Shown here: piece by piece, positions 12,547-23,232 of the stretch
Numbering within the stretch: position 1 is the stretch's first letter
How the letters are laid out: each line of letters begins with the position of its first letter
From: Wyeomyia smithii
Taxonomy: Eukaryota; Arthropoda; Insecta; Diptera; Culicidae
DNA length: 64,000 bases
Reading direction: 5' to 3'
Assembly (NCBI RefSeq): GCF_029784165.1
Contig: NC_073696.1
Coordinates: forward strand, 51,713,501-51,777,500
Notes under the pieces: generated by a model
Database searches by the model: none
What the model saw: only the letters and a program-made list of their open reading frames with translations
What the model was told of the DNA's origin: nothing
Made by a program: the position numbers and the translations under genes

Positions 12547-12680
12547 ATGGAAGAAAACAAGTATAAATATACGGCAAACAATTTTAAACGAGCTGTGACT
12601 GAGGTGCGCAAGGGAAAGTCGTACCGGGAAGCTTCGAGAGGTTCGGGGTTCCGGTTACTACGAAACGCTACGAAAATTGC
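12547..12680 (+). pseudogene. Pipsqueak-type HTH fragment of a pogo-like transposase
   Basis: From ATG 12,547 the frame begins MEENKYKYTANNFKRAVTEV and continues RKGKSYREASRGSG. This is the layout of HTH_psq domains (basic start, A-V-x-x-V-R-x-G-K-S-x-R-E-A-S). After GSG the conserved GVP continues one base out of phase (GVPVTTKRYE), so a frameshift breaks the gene. The sequence then runs into a palindromic-MITE fragment at about 12,668. The ATG lies downstream of a TTTTCTTGTTTTCAG tract that resembles a splice acceptor. The catalytic domain is absent. Confidence 0.6.
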
Positions 12681-12738
12681 ACTATTTCAGCTGATATCAA
12701 CAATTAGAAAACCGTGTGAAACTTTAGGAGCCAGTTGA
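12668..12738. mobile_element. Fragment of the palindromic MITE family (see 30,709)
   Basis: About 70 bp matches the right end of the element at 30,709-31,047. Shared words are AATTGCAC, TTTCAGCTGATAT, AGAAAACCGTGTRAAACTTTA and a GTTGA/ATTGA end. It is nested inside the pogo-like element just where the transposase frame breaks, so it is probably younger than that element. Confidence 0.55.
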
Positions 12739-13319
12739 TCCTCAAAATATACTTATTCGGTAATTTAAAGATAAATTATAAATAAAAGATGTTCATTTTT
12801 GTACTTCTTCATCTATACGGAGTTTGATTTATTGTTGTATGGATTTGATCCAGTATATATCGCGTGTGTGCGGATTTCGATTCAAAAGTGTACGGGTTTT
12901 GATTCAGACAAAAAACTGTGTACGGATTTCGATTCAAAACATGTTCTATTTAAATATGATTTTTTCGAGTTTCGGAGTGATTTTAATCATTTTGCTGGAA
13001 AATAGTGATAAAATATAAGTAGACCTATAACTAAACAAGTCAGTTTAAAGCAATATGTGATTTCTTGATTTTATATTTACAGTCGAAGATTATCATGTGC
13101 TTAGGTGTACGGATTTCGATCCAGCATGGTAATCTTTAAACATTTTTAGTTCCAGATATATGTTTTTTAGTTGATTTAGTTATTTTTCCCATGCAAATAT
13201 TTATCAGAAAGCATGTTTATTTCAGGACTTATTTAACACACATTTGTGGATCACTTTCGAAAGCGGTCCCAATAATGAAACAATCCTCATCATACCTTAC
13301 ATTACCAATCAGCTCCAGA

Positions 13320-14003
13320 CCGAAGTGTCCATTGTTGTTCGAAGAAGTCATCTCCATTCAATTCGGTCCATGGCTGAAGCTCGCCAGCCATGTTGTCTGC
13401 GGAGGTCTCGCAGGCCGTCTTCTACTCAAACGAGCCACCTTACTCGCTGCGAGTCGTTTTCGAGAATCATTTCTATAGGGCTGTCCAACCCGCCGTTTGA
13501 ACGATGAGTGGTTCTCCCAGCAGCTGATGCAACTCGTGGTTCATCCCACTCTGCCATGACCTATTTGTTAACTGCACTCGACCACAGCCCTGCAGCCCAC
13601 CACCCTGCACCTTTCGTTCGAAAACCCAAAGGGCGCGTTGATCCTCTAAGAACATGGTCCAGGTTTCGTGGCCGTAGTGACTCACGGTCTGATCAGTGTT
13701 TTGTAGAGGGTCAACTTCGTGCGGCGGCGGATCTTATTCGGGCGACCTCCGGAATCCACAGCAGACACGATTTCCTGTCGTGCCGTTGTCAGTAGTCACA
13801 AGTAAGCCCAGGTACACGAACTCGTCTACCACCTGTAAGCGAGGTAATATGAATTCGTGGTAGGAGGTTGATACTGTCTTCCCTGGAACCTCTTCCTCTT
13901 ATGTACTTAGTCTGCGATGCGTTTATGGCCAGTCCAATTCGTCCGGCTTCAGCATAAAGTCTGATGTACGTGTCCGTTATCTTCTCAAGTTTAGATAAAG
14001 AGC
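13320..14003 (-). pseudogene. RTE-like LINE, C-terminal half, decayed
   Basis: On the minus strand the order is KLEKITDTYIRLYAEAGRIG, then LAINASQTKYI (thumb-side RT blocks), then YGHETWTMFLEDQRALWVFE, MNHELHQLLGEP and a C-terminal QHGWRASAMDRIEW block. These are the post-catalytic parts of RTE-type endonuclease-reverse transcriptases, in several frames with stops. It lies in order and on the same strand as the endonuclease half at 16,011-17,229. The two are probably one split copy with the catalytic RT core missing. Confidence 0.65.
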
Positions 14004-15682
14004 TGTACGGACCTCCAAAATATCGTGTCGATACCCGCCCTTAGTATTACACATTCCAAAGCGATATTAAATAACAAGCACGATAATTTATCACCTTACC
14101 GTAACCCTCGTCGAAATTCGAAGGGTCTCGAGAGTGTCCCGGAACTCTAACTACGTACATCAGAAGAGCACATCGTCGATTTGACCAATCATGTCAGTTT
14201 ATCCGAAAAACCGTTGAACAACTGGTGTGTGGGCACTGATCCATCTGTTATTGCCCCTGGAAATCCCTCCCTCGCAAACCTCCCTCACCGACGAGACGCA
14301 CAGTGGGGAATCGCTAGCCATCAGCCAAAAAAATTTTTCTTCGTAAGCTGTTTGATAATATTTTTCCTTTATTGCCATAGCATTCAAGTGTCTAAATCCA
14401 AAATTTGGGCGCAATATCATGAAATCTGAATTTTTTGTGACTTTTCAAAGCTTGGCGAACTGACGTTTTTTGTCTTTTTTTTGAGAAAATGTACATTACT
14501 TTGAAACGCTCTGTAGCTTCAATGATAGCTTGGATTTTTTGACATCAAAGGAAAAGTTGTTGTAAATATTGTGCAATTTTAATTAGATATTGTAAAATTT
14601 GGTCATAGTAGGCCTGACACTAGAAAAAAATTAAAAAAAACGTGATTTTTTGCAGAAAAGTAGCTTAAAAGTTTAGTTGCCGCAGTTTGCCACGGTTGTG
14701 ACTACATTCAAATTTTAGGTAAAAACGTAAGCTTTCAAATGCATACTGTCCGCTGCTGCGAAAAACTGCGCAAATTGTCACTTTAGTAAAGAAAGCGATA
14801 GCAAATTTTTTTTAGATTTTATTTTTGAAGTTGAAATTTCATCCAGGATTAATTTTAATCATAACCATGATACCCCATTAATGAAGATTTATGTTATTGT
14901 ACTCAATCTTTAAGGATAAAATATAAATTTGGGTAAAAATCACAAAATTCATCAATGAAAAGTCATAAAATAAGTGTGAAACAAGAAAAATGTAAACAAA
15001 TCTTTATGAAATTTTAATTATGTCGTACTTCATCATATTCTGCAAGTTTAAAACAATATTAAAAACATTCAGCCCTTTTTAATTTGTGATCATGAAATTC
15101 GCTAAATTGATTGAAGTGTCAAATACTAGCAGCAAATTCATATCATCAAACTCCGGCTAACAATAGCCCGTTTGAAGATTGCTTGTGCTTCGCATTCTTT
15201 TGCATAAAAAAGTAAAGCACACATTTTGCTTTATGAGAAAAAAAACAAAGAACAGTCGTCGCCCTCCGCATCTTTTCGTATTCATTTTGAACATTGTGTC
15301 ATTCCAGTGTCTTGGTTTTCAAATTCATAAAATCGTTGAATTTTATTATGGAGCCTTCAATTTCAGCGGCATCACCTAATTTAATGTCTAGTAAGTTGTC
15401 AATTCATGGTGTTATACATGTATTTGAATGTTCTTTTTTCAACCATAGAAACCGGATTAGGAAGATAACATTTATATGAAACAATGAAACATCGTATATT
15501 ACTAGAAGAAATGAAAATTGCAGCGAAACACATTTTTCCTGCTGATAAGTATAATGAATTTCAAATTTTCTGGAAACAATTCAACACGAGATTTAAGCGA
15601 TCACAGCAGCAGATGCTGATGCTGATGATGATTTTTTCAATTTGTAAATAGTTTGTATTACTTATGTTGTTTTAGTTCATTA

Positions 15683-15751
<69 letters not shown>

Positions 15752-16010
15752 CAAAATTTTTTTTAGTTCGAGGGGTCGTCCATAAATTACGTTTTTTTTA
15801 ATGGAGAGGACACCCGGTGGCACTACTTGTGGTCATAATTCTATAAAAAAGAAAAAAAAGTGCCAAAAAAATATTAATAATTGGATTTCGTGCTGATTGA
15901 CGCCAAATTCGTGTTCAGCGCCCCAAAATTATGTAAATATCAAGTTTTTGTCGCATTTATCGACACTTTTATTGCTTGGCCAGCCTTTGTATGGAGTCGC
16001 CCCACTGTGC
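14004..16010. other. AT-rich sequence separating the two RTE halves
   Basis: No gene is seen. It contains a (TA)n tract at 15,691 and otherwise simple AT-rich DNA. It replaces the expected RT core of the flanking LINE. It is either an inserted element whose ends I could not resolve, or host DNA between two independent fragments. Confidence 0.4.
15691..15749. repeat. (TA)n microsatellite
   Basis: About 29 uninterrupted AT/TA units, preceded by an A run. Confidence 0.95.
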
Positions 16011-17229
16011 GACGGGTCAAAGTCATAGAATTTGAGAGAGTATCTCGTAGGTGGCGCTCAACAGCGTGATTGCACAATAATTGCAGCAACTTGTCGCCCT
16101 TTTTGTGAATGGGGGCACACTGTACCCTCCATCGACTCTTTCGGTACTACCTCTTCCTCGCAAATCTTACAGCTATAAACAGCCCGCAGGGTAGTTGGTC
16201 AGCGCCAGCTGCTTTGTTGTTTTTTCAGCCAGCCGATCTCCGGAAGCTCAGGGACTGAAATTTTGTCGTCATCTGCGCCATCTGCGTCATCTTCGTCGTC
16301 GTCCTCTGCTACATCGCCGTTAAAATGCTTGTCGTAATCCTGCTTCTACCTTTCAATCTCCTAACACTTGTTCGTGAGAAGGTTGCACATGTCGGCATGT
16401 GGCACACAGCCGTTACGGGAACTGTTTAGCTGCTCGTAGGACTTTGGTGTATCATTCGCACGGTACAGTTTCTTCATCGCCTCGCGATCTCGATCTTCCT
16501 GCTGGCACTTCTTCTTCCGCAATGCGTCGTGCAGGCTATTCGGCCCGATCACCAGTCTGTACCTTGCCTTCCGCCCTATCTGAGCATTTATATCACCGAT
16601 GACGATCTTATCATTTAGTTGCGGACAGCTTCCACACATTTGCTCCAGCTGCGCAGAGTACGCTTCTTCCACGTCGTCGGGTCTTCCTTCGTTGAAAGCC
16701 GGCCCTTAATTCCCAACTTACACAACCTTGCACTGATCGGCTGCCACCCGATCACGCGTTGGCGCATCCTACCCAGCATTATAAAGCCAGGGCGCAGATC
16801 GTTGATGGTGCCACAGCTTTGGTCCTGACCGACAAAGTTCCAGCAGTGCTACGATTTCGAAGTTGCGTGGATTGAGTTTATTATGTATGACCTTGTCGCA
16901 GCCGTGAAAGTATAATAATTTGCAGTTCTATATACCGAGCTGCCAACCGTAATCCTTATTTCGTCGCCTAGGTGTGTTACTTCTTCGATATCTGCAACGT
17001 TTGGTGTTTTGCAGGGCAGCTTGTTGGGTTTTCCTCAATCCCCTGTCTCACCGAGGGACCATCGTATCAGCACTGTTTAGAGTCATACGCAGACATCAGG
17101 ACGTTGAAAATCAGACGCTGTTTTGAGCCGCACCATTTTAGTGAGCAGACGCTCTGGTTGGCGATGCATTTCCTCTGCCGCTGGAATATGGTTAACGCGC
17201 TAATGATCGTGTCGCACTTTCTCACTTAG
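16011..17229 (-). pseudogene. RTE-like LINE, endonuclease half, decayed
   Basis: Minus-strand blocks in order are AYSAQLEQMCGSCPQL, KIVIGDINAQIGRKA (the APE endonuclease GDxNAxIG block), VIGPNSLHD, KKLYRANDTPKSYEQLNSSR, an acidic DDDEDD linker, LKNNKAAGADQLP (RT entry) and a degraded HKKGDK block. This is the RTE order. It has multiple frameshifts and stops. Downstream of the KGDK block the match is lost at about 16,010, where the catalytic RT fingers and palm should begin. The SDH endonuclease motif was not found. Confidence 0.7.
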
Positions 17230-19149
17230 CGAATGTTGGATGACAACATTGCCCAGGCAACGCCAACCAGTTATGTTCATGTTTCAGCTAGCAGTCTATT
17301 GTATCATATGACTCGTAAAGGCGTAAGATAGGAACTAGTAAGGGCCTTAGCTAAATTTGAGGCTCCTTTCAAGTTGCCAACTCACCATTGAAGCCAATTC
17401 ACAACATATCATGGATAAAAATAAAAATTTTTTGGCAACGTATTCACACAATGAAGCCAATGAAGCGCATCGAGTGATGAAAAAACGGAAATGCTACTCT
17501 GAATAAAACAACGTTCCATCGCTTAAAAGCCAGACTATTCGCGTGAAGTAACCCCGAAAACTTTCGAAGACGCTGAATTGGAGGAATTATTCGATTAGGA
17601 TCCATGTCAAATGCAGGGACAGCTTGCTTCTGTATAAGGCGTTGCCCACCAAGTCATTTCTAAGCGATCTTACAAATAGTAGGAGGGTGGTAACAAAGAC
17701 ACGACCGCATGACGTAGGACTACGGTATTTTTCTATATTTTTTATCTAACAGTATATTTTTATTTGCTGAGACATTAAAGCGCTTTGAACAGTAATTATT
17801 ATAAATAGAATATATGAATGAAACCTTGTTTATATGGCATCTCCACTTCGCAGATATTCGAATCAGAAAAGCATTTGTTCGTAGCTTGTAATGACAAGAC
17901 AAACATTTGAATTAGCGAATTCGGTAGATTCTCTCTTTCTTAGTAAACAGTAAATACAAACCTATTCGGTGTTTGAGACCAGAACGATTCACTGCACCGG
18001 CCGCTGTCGAAAAATGAACACCAAGAAAAATATGCTTATTTGCAAGGCTTTCCCTGCTATCAGCAACATTTTCAAAAGGGAAAATTCAACTACCCACTTC
18101 AACTACAACACTTTGAGGCAGAATTCCAACTATTTTAGTACTTTTGCAGTAGTCATGCACTACTAACAGCCACCAGCGTTACAGGTGAAACTATTTTGTT
18201 TTTCCTCCTTCACGCAAAAGTTCAAGCTTTAATCATCCAATGTGTCCTTTCAATTCGCACAGAATTTTCTCTGACTTTGCACAACCAATGCGTGATACGC
18301 ATAACGCAAAAGTTGTACAAGGAATACATTGACAGAGATCAAAATCAGAATATGTATCATATACACAAAAATCGTAATGTCTCGGTAAACTTCGGCTTCG
18401 GGCGAACGATCAGTTTCGGGGCGCTCCAAAAAACCGTTCTTTACTTTCGCGAGCCGGTGCGTATCAACGACTCGTGCATCCCTAAAAATCGTCAGCAACC
18501 GAAACAGCCAATGGCGAGCCTTGTTGCCGCGGAAGTTATTGACGCTGGGGCCAGTAACGCAGAACCGAATGCATGTGAATGAAACCAGAGTCATAATTAA
18601 ATGCAAAATGTTTTGGACTAATCTCATGTTTTTGTTTATTGTTAATGATTGAATGATGTTTTCCAATGACCTGATTCATGAAAGTGAATCGATCAGACAA
18701 TAATTTCTTCAATGGAGTCAGTACCCAACTTATCAGTATTGATTGCTGGTTACACAGTTTTAACGATGCCAACCTTCTGAACACCGGCTGATGCTTTATA
18801 AGCATAGTGGTTTGGAGCTGCGCAATACATTCAAAATACGCTAGAGCATCAAATGCGTTATGCCCAACGCACATGCGTTGTACTGGTTCCAATTTTAATC
18901 AGTAAATGGGCTAATTTCGCTCAAAAATTATCTGGTTACGCACACTCCAACTTTTGCGTGTTCAACGGCTAGCACCTAGTGTCCGTATATTACTAATACG
19001 GTTTTAGAATGAAAATTATGGGCCGAAACGTTCGGGTACCTTTTATATCAAGGTTTCGTCAGTTAGTTGGAAAGAGGGAGAACTTAAAAAGAATATGGAA
19101 TAGTAAGGAAACTAAAAAAGCATCAGAAACAGAAAGAACCTCGAAGAAA
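17230..19149. other. Unassigned spacer
   Basis: No supported gene. Weak inverted words (CACGCAAAAGTT near 18,211 against its complement near 18,950) could be the ends of a degraded element around a GC-richer core (18,360-18,570), but the pairing is only about 12 bp and no target duplication was found. Confidence 0.3.
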
Positions 19150-19423
19150 ACAAACAAAAAATCGTTTATAAAGTAAGATCGGTTGTACCCGTTAGTGTCG
19201 GCTGTGCTTAGGAAGAGTGATGGTTTAAACAATCGATGTTATTTACCAATTTTTCAATAGTGTGTCTCAAACAATAGGTTGTTTTTGTTACATATATTTA
19301 ACCGTAAAAGAATTTCCGATCGATTGATGCCAAAACCTCGATATCCTGATTATAAATGACTATAATACAAGCGCTCAAAACCTGACCACTTCCCCCTGGT
19401 TTGCCCTGGTTGAATTACTAGAT
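19150..19423. repeat. Dispersed repeat, copy 2 (pair with 4,168)
   Basis: Similar in the same orientation to 4,168-4,427 (see that entry for shared words). Both copies end at AATTACTAGAT. In copy 1 the MITE at 4,428 follows within 20 bp of this point. Confidence 0.6.
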
Positions 19424-20317
19424 AGCGAAGATAACTAGAACAAGATACCTAACTTCCAAATTTTTCATACATTTTGAATACGACTGATTTTCGACGGTTA
19501 GTGCTACCATCTGATGACTTAAATTCTCATAAAATTGTCACTATGAGCAAAACCGATTTATCGTGCATAGTCCGTCATCGATCGTTGAGCTGCTCAAGAT
19601 TGTATATGAAAAAGGTGTAGTAGTTTGGTCAGCTCGACGCTTAAGATGACATGCATATTAATGATATTGTTATTTTTTGCACTTAATGCTCTTGCCATAT
19701 TTTTCGCACTTCAAAGTACGAAAGAAAAATGTGAAATTTACTGTCAGAGTGGGAGTTTATATTGAGGGGTTATATCATTTTCAGGTCCCATTCTACCAAC
19801 ACTTACAGTTTGATATGTCGCAAGCCAGGTTTCAGTACCATTGTGCATATGGTCGGGTTCACCGGGGCACCCGATGTTTGCTTTATCAACCTCGGCAAGA
19901 GTGCACAACTTGGCTGGAGAGCGTGCTCATAGCGGTTATCAAGAATTTATGATGGTACGCTGAATTTTGAATGATGCGCCGGATATTCTTGATTCTTCCG
20001 GACAGTTTCATGTTTGAGAACTAAACATTGGTACACGTTATTATCATTTTTCGGATGGCAGCACCGTACAGTCATCCACATGGATACTGAAAAAAATGTT
20101 TCACCTTTCAGCAGTCATGTCTAGGCCTTGTCGTCTGTTAATTTTGACGTTAAGTATACATCATATTATGTATAAATTAGTTCGACTTTTGCTCACGCGC
20201 GGATAATCTATCCGGTGAATTCTGCAAGAGTCAGGTACCTTGTTTTAGTCATCTTTGTAGATATTCAAATTCAGATACCTAACTTCCGGATAGACGTAGC
20301 TCTACGTCAAAATAGGC
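19424..20317. other. Unassigned spacer
   Basis: No gene or complete element is seen. The word GATACCTAACTTCC occurs twice (about 19,445 and 20,275), suggesting another local repeat. Confidence 0.35.
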
Positions 20318-20328
20318 GATAGCATGTT
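20318..20328. repeat. Target-site duplication, left copy (GATAGCATGTT)
   Basis: Identical to 25,208-25,218. The pair brackets the LINE exactly: the left copy is followed by the T run of its poly(A) tail. Confidence 0.9.
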
Positions 20329-20678
20329 TGTTTTTTTTAGGTTTAAAATTAGTTTATTTGACACGGCACGATACATTTTCTGTTTTACTGAGCCAAGTAC
20401 AATTCGTATTAATTCTACGTTAGCAGGGAAAAGAGGGAGGCCTTTTTTTTATTCTCGCGGCCGACTACGAGCTAGTGGGGATTTAAGGTGAGAGGAGGGG
20501 AGATACAATATTGACTTAAAACTATTTTGGAACTTTGTTTTTCAACTGGTAGAGCAATTGTTTTCTTGTTTGTTGTGGGTTCAAAATATTTGTGTAAGCA
20601 TAGATGCGGGCTCTTCGTTTCCGTGTCTTCAGCATAGCATATTTGTATCCTTAATCTGACAAATAGACAAAGAAAATT

Positions 20679-23232
20679 TTAAATTTTAATGTCAGCGTTT
20701 TTCAGAAAGCAGTATAGCTGTGTCATGTACTGGAGATCACCGCTTCCCAGAATGTCTCTAACGGGTACGTTCGGTTGTTTTCCTCGGGCCCGAAGGGAAT
20801 CTATAAGCTCGGACCTAACACCACAGTATTCGGTACACGACCAAACAACATGCTCGATGTCATGGTAGCCATCGCCACAAACGCAGTGATTACTGTCTAC
20901 AAGCCCTTTACGAAAGAGATGCGTGTTTAACGTGTAGTGATTGAACATAAGTCTGGACATCACGCGAATGAAGTCCCGACCGACATCCAACCCCTTGAAC
21001 CATGCTTTCGTCGATACCTTAGGAAAAATGGAATGTAGCCATCGTCCCAGTTCATCTGAGTTCCATGATGATTGCCAACTGTTGAGTGTTCTCTGACGCA
21101 AAATGCTATAAAATTCATCATAAGCAATTGGTCTTTCATAAATATCGCCATCAATAGCACCCACCTTAGCTGAAGAGTCAGCCTTTTCATTACCCGGAAT
21201 CGAGCAATGAGCAGGGACTCACGCTAAGGTAACCCGGTAATTTTTATCTGTTAAAGCACTTAAAAACCGCCGTATTTTCCCCAGGAAATACGGGGTGTGC
21301 TTCACAGGCTTCATCGATCGCAGAGCCTCAATGGCACTGTCGATGTGAGCCCTGGGGATGGCCCATGTAACTAATTCGGGAAGTTGTCGAATCGCCATGT
21401 GAGAAATACATATGCTTTTCTGACAACAAATTGAGCAAAAAGTTATTCAAATTTGGTGAAAGTCCCTGCGAATGAAGTTTCGCGCTTAAAACTTCTACAG
21501 AGACAGAGTCAAAAGCCCCCTTAATATCCATGAACGCAGAAGCCATTTGCTCTTTTCGAGCAAAGGCTAGTTGAATTTCAGTAGAAAGCAACGCTAGGCA
21601 ATCGTTCGTCCCTTTGCCCCGGCGAAAGCAAAATTGAGTATCTAAAGGAAACCCGTTTGTTTCGACCCGTTTGTCTAACCGTAAGAGGATCATTTTTTCC
21701 ATTAATTTCCGGAGGCAAGAGAGCATCGCAATCGGCCTATATGAATTGTGATCAGAGGCAGGTTTCCCGGGTTTCCGAATAGCAATGACTTTTACCTCCC
21801 TCCAGTCATGCGGAACAATATTTAGCTCAAAAAACTTGTTGAACAAATTCAACAAGCGTCTTTTTGCAGAGTCGGGTAGATTCTTCAACAGGTTGAATTT
21901 TATTCTATCTAACCCTTGAGCCTTATTGTTGCACGACAGGAGAGCCATTGAAAATTCCAACATCGAAAATGTAGGCTCTTCCGTAGTTACTAATAACGCG
22001 TCGCGAAAGGTTTTCTGTTCCGGTACAGAGTCCGGACAGACCTTTTTGGCAAAATCGAGTATCCAGCGATCTGAATACTCCTCACTTTCATTCGAAACGT
22101 CACGGTTCCGCATGCGCCTGGCTGTGTCCCAAAGAGTGCTCAACGCTGTTTCCCTCGACAACGCGTTTACGAACCGCCACCAGTACCCGCGTTTTTTCGC
22201 CTTTACTAAGCTCTTCATCTGCCTGCCTAGTGCCTCGTACTTTCGAAGTAGGTCGACAGTGCCGTACTCCCGGTAGTTTTTATACGCCGCGGACCTTCGC
22301 GCGTACAGCTCAGAGCACTCTTTGTCCCACCATTTGTTGGGAGGGCGCTATCTAATCGTTACCCCGGGTATCGGTTTCGTCTGAGCTTGAGTCGCGGCGT
22401 CGATTATCAAGCCAGCTAAGAACGCGTATTCTTCCTCCGGAGGAAGTTCCTCGTGAGTCTCGATAGATTCCGCTATAATAGACTCATAACGTTTCCAATC
22501 AATATTACGTGTAAGGTCGTAGGAAATATTGATTGGGTTCGGGGGAGTTGAACCATTAGCAATTGATATAACGATTGGAAGATGATCACTACCATGGGGA
22601 TCGTTGATTACTTTCCACTGGCAATCTAACGCTAGTGATGTCGAGCAGAGGGATAGGTCAAGCACGCTTTCACGTGCTGGAGGATTAGGTACACGTCTCG
22701 CTTCCCCAGTATTCAAAAGTGTCATATTGAAGTCGTCGATCAAGTTACAAATTAAAGAAGATCGGTTATCGTTGTACAGCGACCCCCATAGCGAACAGTG
22801 AGAGTTAAAATCTCCCAAAATCAAAAATGGTGCGGGAAGCAATTCTGCTATATCAAGGAGTTGCTTCTGTTCAATCCGCGCGGATGGGGGAATATATAAC
22901 GAAACAAGGCAAAGGTCTTTTCCATTCATATTCGTTTGAATGGCAACAATTTCAATATTTGAGATCGAGGGGAGGTCGATTCTGAAAAAAATAGCACTTT
23001 TTGATCCCTAAAAGACCCCTCCACCGTGTGAGTCTTGATCTCGACGAATGATGCTAAAATCGTGGAAATTAAGTTGGTCATTTGAATTGAGAAAAGTTTC
23101 ACAGAGCGCGAACGCATCACAATTGTATGTGTTTATCAAATGTGAAAATAAATCAAATTTGGGGATGATACTTCTGCAGTTCCACTGTAACACAGTGACA
23201 AAATTCCTATCCTCTTTCGACGAATTAGTCAT
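20679..23232 (-). pseudogene. LINE ORF2: endonuclease, reverse transcriptase, RNase H (broken)
   Basis: The start at 23,232 (MTNSSKEDRNF) overlaps the ORF1 stop. Endonuclease blocks are LQWNCRSI, ALCETFL (catalytic Glu), ILGDFNSH and DPHGSDHLPI, with a frame change near 22,930-23,010. RT (22,218 downward) has NSYRPIAMLSCLRKLMEK and AFMDIKGAFD (first catalytic Asp). At about 21,350 the frame reads MGHPQGS and then joins directly to IDSAIEALRSMKPVKH of RNase H. The YxDD active-site box, the rest of the palm and the start of RNase H are therefore lost. The distal part reads VPAHCSIPGNEKAD with a TGA upstream, then a Cys/His tail HCVCGDGYHDIEHVVWSC. It would make DNA from RNA at nicked targets; this copy cannot. 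Confidence 0.9.

Larger units (their letters stand above)
12046..13129. mobile_element. Pogo-like (Tc1/mariner) element with subterminal motif array
   Basis: The ends are CCGTGCTGGATCGAAACCCG at the left and the inverse of CCATGCTGGATCGAAATCCG at the right, each next to TA (12,044-12,045; 13,130-13,131). The motif GTACGGATTTCGATTC and its inverse recur near 12,073, 12,447, 12,477, 12,871, 12,891, 12,921 and 13,107. It encodes an N-terminal pipsqueak-type helix-turn-helix (see 12,547), as many pogo/Tigger transposases do, but has no DDE catalytic domain. The repeats are plausible transposase binding sites. The element is 1,084 bp and deleted internally. Confidence 0.65.

Noticed and set aside
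11306..13131. Regularly recurring ~16-bp motif resembling a CRISPR-like or satellite array
   Set aside because: Spacing is irregular, both orientations occur, the genome is eukaryotic, and the copies sit at the ends and subterminal parts of a TA-flanked transposon.
18250..18666. Overlapping open frames on both strands (138 and 128 codons)
   Set aside because: They mirror each other across a GC-richer block; neither has a motif or a codon-bias argument. A repeat with weak inverted ends is at least as likely.
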